8,953 bases of DNA from Frankiaceae bacterium. GTDB lineage: Bacteria > Actinomycetota > Actinomycetes > JADGOU01. The position numbers were made by a program, and so were the translations under genes. How positions within the stretch are numbered: position 1 is the first letter of the stretch; each line of letters opens with the position of its first letter. Where the stretch lies: NCBI GenBank assembly GCA_017882835.1, contig JADGOU010000096.1:1-8953 (forward strand), read 5' to 3'. The notes below the pieces were generated by a model. That model had not been told where the DNA came from. It did no database searches and worked only from the letters and a program-made list of their open reading frames with translations. Positions 5,784-8,953 of this stretch are shown here, one piece after another.

Positions 5784-6761
5784 TCATGCGGCGGCCTCCA
5801 GGTCGAGCCCCAGGCGCTCGCGAGCCAGTTGGGCGTACGCGGGGTTGAGCTCGATGCCGAGCCAGTCGCGGCCGAGGTCACGGGCGACCAGCCCGACCGT
5901 TCCGGTCCCGAAGAACGGGTCGAGCACGACGCCCGGGCGAGGCCTGGCGGCGAGCCCGCAGCTCGGTCCGGCCGGGCCCGAACCGGCGCCGCTGCCCGAG
6001 CCCCAGGCCCTCCCGCAGTGCGAGCAGACCAGCACCGGGCAGGTCGCCAGGATCGGACGGCGCACCAGCGCGGTCGGGAAGGCGGCGAAGTGCGCTCCCC
6101 GGAAGCCGCTGGTGGCGATCTGCCAGACGTCGCCGGGGTTCTTGCCGAGCGGGTGCCCGGCCCGTCCCGAGGCCTTGGTCTTGGCCAGCCCGCCGCGGCT
6201 GGCGGCCAACGGACCGGCCCCGATCGGCGGCTCCTCCGCCCGAGCTATCGAGAGCTTCGGGGCGCTGCTGGTGTGCGGCTCCCGGATGGCGTCGAGGTCG
6301 AAGTAGTAGGACGGAGAGCGCACCAACAGGTACAGCGCCTCCCAGGTCAAGCTCAGCCGGTCCCGGTTCGACGACGGCATCGGGTTGGTCTTGGCCCAGA
6401 CCACCTTGTTGCGCACCAGCCACCCGTCGGCGGCCAGCGCGAGCAGGAGCCGCTCGGGGGCGAGCAGCAGCGCCTTGGGTGGTGCGCCGTAGCGGGGGTG
6501 GCGGGAGAAGCTGTCGCCGAGGTTCAACCAGAACGACCCGCTCGGCTTGAGCACCCGCGCCACCTCGCGGCACGCGTCCCGCAGGCCCTCGACCCAGTCC
6601 TGGACGCTGGCCTCCCGGCCGAGCTGCCCCGCCGCGCCGTAGTCGCGCAGCTGGTAGTACGGCGGGGAGGTCACGACGCAGTCGACGCTAGATCCGGGCA
6701 ACGTCGCGAGCACCTCGCCGGCGTCGCCGGTCAGGACGCGGTTGCGGGGTAACGCCGTCAT
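5784..6761 (-). CDS. Beta-class DNA methyltransferase (N4-cytosine or N6-adenine)
   Basis: A 325-residue SAM-dependent DNA methyltransferase. The catalytic motif TSPPY lies near the N-terminus (31-35), and the SAM-binding motif DPFFGTGT lies near the C-terminus (281-288), followed by GRDWLGIELNPAY. This permuted order defines the beta class. SPPY is more common in N4-cytosine enzymes, DPPY in N6-adenine enzymes, so the product base is not settled. A Cys-rich patch (CPVLVCSHC and one later Cys) just before DPFFGTGT may be a degenerate zinc knuckle. The start ATG at 6761 is set by AAGGAG at 6774-6769, seven bases upstream, inside the end of the replication-relaxation gene, which overlaps by 74 nt. 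No restriction endonuclease is in the window, so it is probably a solitary methylase that marks element DNA, protects it on entry to new hosts, or affects its replication. Confidence 0.93.
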   Translation of the reverse strand: MTALPRNRVLTGDAGEVLATLPGSSVDCVVTSPPYYQLRDYGAAGQLGREASVQDWVEGLRDACREVARVLKPSGSFWLNLGDSFSRHPRYGAPPKALLLAPERLLLALAADGWLVRNKVVWAKTNPMPSSNRDRLSLTWEALYLLVRSPSYYFDLDAIREPHTSSAPKLSIARAEEPPIGAGPLAASRGGLAKTKASGRAGHPLGKNPGDVWQIATSGFRGAHFAAFPTALVRRPILATCPVLVCSHCGRAWGSGSGAGSGPAGPSCGLAARPRPGVVLDPFFGTGTVGLVARDLGRDWLGIELNPAYAQLARERLGLDLEAAA

Positions 6762-7548
6762 CACGCGGCTCCTTGACACAGCCGGCCACCGCCTGCTCGG
6801 AGACGGCAACAGCGAACAGTGCCCGCGCCTCGGTCGGCTGGCGGGAGATGACCTTCGCCAGCACCCCGGCTCGAGACTCATCCGGGACCAGCCACAGCAC
6901 CTTGGGAAAGATTTCGTGGGCGGCCTGCTCCGTGCCGGACTGCCAGTAGCCCCGGTAGACGGCGAGTTTGCGCGCCAGGGCGGCGGCGGACTCGGTGCCG
7001 AGGTCCAGCTCGAGGAACCAGTGGTCTTCGAAGCCGTCGACCGACGTCACGAGGTAGGCGTCGGGCGCGAGCGTGACCCGGGCCCCGCCCGCCCCGTAGA
7101 AGCTGCGCCAGGCCCCCGGCTCCCCGGCGAAGCGCACCAGCCGCAGCGCACCCGAGCGGTCGGCCAGGACGACCCGGACATAGACCTCGGCGACGGCCAG
7201 GGCGTGGTCGAGGTAGGCCGTCCCCACCGGTCTGGGTCGCCGGGGGCGGGATCGTTGGCCCAGGTCGGCCAGCCGTTGCCCGGCGGCGTCCAGGGCGTAC
7301 ACGTGGCCCCGGGACCCCGCCCGTACGCCCCCGATGACCCGGGGCAAACGCGCCAGCACCCGCCGCCGAGTCAGGACCGCCAACCGCTGCTGGGCCCGCC
7401 GCCGGGAGACGTCGGAGAAATACAGCGCCTCCAGCTGGGCGGAGGTCGCCACCCGGACCCGCGCGAGCATGGCAATGATCTGCCAGTCCCGATCCGTGAG
7501 GTCGCAACGCAGACGTAGCAGCTGCTTGGCGGTGACCGAGGTACTCAT
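6688..7548 (-). CDS. Replication-relaxation family protein
   Basis: A 286-residue protein that I assign to the replication-relaxation family found on actinobacterial and Firmicute plasmids and integrative elements; the biochemical role of the family is poorly defined. The N-terminal part (about 17-75, LTDRDWQIIAMLARVRVATS onward) reads as a winged helix DNA-binding domain. The middle has the conserved-looking run APDAYLV (161-167), FLELDLGTES (178-187) and K194 in ARKLAVYRGYW, a spacing resembling PD-(D/E)xK nuclease folds. The end is an Arg-rich tail (RPDRRRRRGARDVARI) that overlaps the methyltransferase start by 74 nt. The start ATG at 7548 has only a weak GGTGA upstream; a longer in-frame start at 7719 would run into the ATPase gene and has no family-like sequence. 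It sits between the transfer ATPase and the methylase. Confidence 0.8.
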   Translation of the reverse strand: MSTSVTAKQLLRLRCDLTDRDWQIIAMLARVRVATSAQLEALYFSDVSRRRAQQRLAVLTRRRVLARLPRVIGGVRAGSRGHVYALDAAGQRLADLGQRSRPRRPRPVGTAYLDHALAVAEVYVRVVLADRSGALRLVRFAGEPGAWRSFYGAGGARVTLAPDAYLVTSVDGFEDHWFLELDLGTESAAALARKLAVYRGYWQSGTEQAAHEIFPKVLWLVPDESRAGVLAKVISRQPTEARALFAVAVSEQAVAGCVKEPRDDGVTPQPRPDRRRRRGARDVARI

Positions 7549-7573
7549 GACGTCACCGCGCAGACCACCAAGA

Positions 7574-7631
7574 CATTCCCGGGCATTTTCGAAGATGAAT
7601 CCGCCCCCGGCCTGCCCGAACGCTCCGGAGC
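7574..7631. other. Cluster of short palindromes between ATPase and replication-relaxation genes
   Basis: The 136-bp gap holds three dyads within 60 bp: ATTCCCGGGCAT at 7575-7586 (10 of 12 symmetric), CATTTTCGAAGATG at 7584-7597 (12 of 14) and a perfect GCTCCGGAGC at 7622-7631. The stretch is somewhat less GC-rich than the genes beside it. It is a candidate regulatory region or binding site for the replication-relaxation protein; no promoter hexamers stand out. Confidence 0.35.
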
Positions 7632-7684
7632 ACTCGACACGAAGCGAATCCCGACGCGAAGACCCACCAGCGGCGTGGTCGCGC

Positions 7685-8953
7685 TCATGACGACCGCCGT
7701 CGGCCGACTGGTCCGCCACCCACCCGCCGGGTGTGCCGGGCCTGGATGGCGACTTCGACCTCGGCGCGGTCGGTCCCGTAGTGCGCCCTGGACCGCAGTC
7801 GCGCCGTTTGTGATTGCCCCGTGGCGGCCGGGGCGGGCAGGGTGGAGCCGGTCACCGGTCGGGCCGTCTGGCCGCCGGCCGACAGGCGGGCTACCACCTC
7901 GTAGCGGCCGAGGGACTGCAGGTCGGTGGCCCCGAGCGGGGCCAGCTCGCGGGCGAGCGTGGAAGCGTCGGAGGCCGCCACCTGGAAGATGACGCGGCTC
8001 CGGGTGTTCGCCAGCACCGCCTCTCGGATACCGGCCGGGAGCTGCCCGAGGTGCTGGTGCGCCAGCGTCAGACCCAGACCCAAGCCCCGGGCCTGGGCGA
8101 GCATCGTCTCCACCCCGGCCGGCAGGTGCAGGTAGTCCTGGAACTCGTCGATGTAGGCGAACGTCGCGGGCCGCTGCGCCGCCGGGACCGCCGCGCGGGC
8201 CTGCACCGCCTGCCACAGCCGGGTGACCACCAGCGAGCCGAGCAGGGCAGCGGCCTCCTCGCCGAGCAGCCCCTTCGTCAACGGGACCAGCACGATGCTG
8301 CGCGCGGCCAGCGCCTGGTCGAAGTCGAACACCGGCTCGGCCTGGCCGAGGATGTTGCGCAGCCGCCGCCGCAGCAGGAACGTGCGCAGCTTGTTCATCA
8401 CCGGCCCGATCGCGGCGGTCCGCTCGCCGTCGCTCAGCGCGTCGTACCAGCCCCAGAAGGGGCCGAGGGCGACGGGATCGTTGATGCGGCCGACCAGGGG
8501 CCGGCGGAAAACCGGGTCGGTCAACAGCAGTGGGACCTCGGCCAGCGTCATGCCCGGCACGCCCACGAGCGTCAGCAGGGCGGCGCGCAGGATGTCGTCG
8601 GTCCGTGGCCCCCAGGACTCGCGGTACAGGTCGTGGAAGATGCTCACCACCTGGTCGACGACCAGTTCCGGGGAGTCGCTGGGCCGGGCGAGCAGGTTCA
8701 AGCCCACGGGCCGCTGCTCGTCGGCCGGGTCGAGCAGCACCACGTCACCGGTGCGCTCCGGCGGTATCCGGTCCAGGACGTCGGCCACCAGGTCGCCCTT
8801 GGGGTCGACCACGATCACGCCGCGCCCGGCGGTCATGTCCTGGCAGATGAGTCCGAGCAGCAGGGTGGACTTCCCGACCCCGGTCGGCCCGATGACGTGC
8901 AGGTGCCGCAGGCTGTCCGGCAGCGACAACGCGAGCGGTCGCGCCATCCCCGG
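7685..8953 (-). CDS. Conjugative-type P-loop ATPase (VirD4/TraG or HerA-like), 5' end outside window
   Basis: About 420 C-terminal residues of a DNA-translocating ATPase. The Walker A motif GPTGVGKST is near the visible N-terminus, then VIVVDPKGDLV, then Walker B AYIDEFQDY about 245 residues later, with LAHQHLGQL beyond it as the sensor-type glutamine motif. This is the pattern of type IV coupling-protein and HerA-like ATPases that pump single- or double-stranded DNA across the membrane during conjugation. Only a few residues precede the P-loop here, while family members usually carry several hundred N-terminal residues; the frame is open to the last base, so the ATG at 8947 is unlikely to be the true start. 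The tail after about residue 350 is basic and Pro/Thr-rich. It is followed after 136 bp by the replication-relaxation gene on the same strand and is the main evidence that the element can transfer. Confidence 0.9.
   Translation of the reverse strand, partial: PGMARPLALSLPDSLRHLHVIGPTGVGKSTLLLGLICQDMTAGRGVIVVDPKGDLVADVLDRIPPERTGDVVLLDPADEQRPVGLNLLARPSDSPELVVDQVVSIFHDLYRESWGPRTDDILRAALLTLVGVPGMTLAEVPLLLTDPVFRRPLVGRINDPVALGPFWGWYDALSDGERTAAIGPVMNKLRTFLLRRRLRNILGQAEPVFDFDQALAARSIVLVPLTKGLLGEEAAALLGSLVVTRLWQAVQARAAVPAAQRPATFAYIDEFQDYLHLPAGVETMLAQARGLGLGLTLAHQHLGQLPAGIREAVLANTRSRVIFQVAASDASTLARELAPLGATDLQSLGRYEVVARLSAGGQTARPVTGSTLPAPAATGQSQTARLRSRAHYGTDRAEVEVAIQARHTRRVGGGPVGRRRSS

Noticed and set aside
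5829..6752. Long plus-strand open frame (307 codons) opposite the methyltransferase
   Set aside because: Antisense to a gene with SPPY and DPFFGTGT motifs; low-complexity Gly/Arg/Pro translation with no family features.
8945..8953. ATG at 8947 as the true start of the ATPase
   Set aside because: Only 19 residues would precede the Walker A motif and the frame remains open to the window edge; relatives have long N-terminal domains.
1..8953. CRISPR array, insertion sequence or transposase
   Set aside because: No regularly spaced repeats and no transposase-like frame or terminal inverted repeats were seen; the only recombinase is the serine integrase.

Overview
The base composition is very GC-rich with G/C-biased third codon positions, and the gene families seen are typical of actinobacteria. 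I read the window as a high-GC actinobacterial chromosome; a Micromonosporaceae-like or Streptomyces-like host is plausible but cannot be fixed from this sequence. The window covers one junction of an integrated mobile element.

Left part (1 to about 2474) is chromosomal flank. A PAP2-type phosphatase runs off the left edge on the minus strand. It is divergent from a plus-strand pair with a 4-nt overlap: a YbhN-type multi-pass membrane protein (lysylphosphatidylglycerol-synthase TM-region family) and a small proline-rich lipoprotein. The divergent gap holds a perfect 15-bp tandem direct repeat, and a 9-bp-stem hairpin follows the lipoprotein.

Junction (2475-2600). A complete tRNA-Arg(CCT) with encoded CCA points right. 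A large serine recombinase converges on it from the right, and its last codons are written in antisense through the tRNA, with the stop codon in the D-loop. A 13-bp-stem hairpin just past the tRNA CCA lies inside the recombinase coding sequence. This is the expected layout of one attachment half-site of an integrative element.

Right part (about 2551-8953) is element DNA, with all genes on the minus strand, transcribed towards the tRNA. In transcription order they are: a conjugative-type P-loop ATPase (5' end outside the window), a replication-relaxation family protein, a beta-class DNA methyltransferase with no visible endonuclease partner, and a CopG/ribbon-helix-helix protein. A strong hairpin and an AT-rich regulatory gap follow, then a tight operon of XRE repressor, ImmA/IrrE-type metalloprotease and serine integrase. 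By analogy with ICEBs1 ImmR/ImmA, the last operon looks like a repressor, antirepressor protease and recombinase switch, while the upstream genes serve transfer, maintenance and modification. No canonical relaxase, excisionase or second attachment site is in view.

The most notable points are the antisense sharing of the tRNA by a serine (not tyrosine) integrase, the hairpin inside the integrase gene next to the tRNA, the three-gene switch operon, the nuclease-like residue pattern in the replication-relaxation protein, and a 15/19 match to the DtxR/IdeR iron box upstream of the switch promoter.
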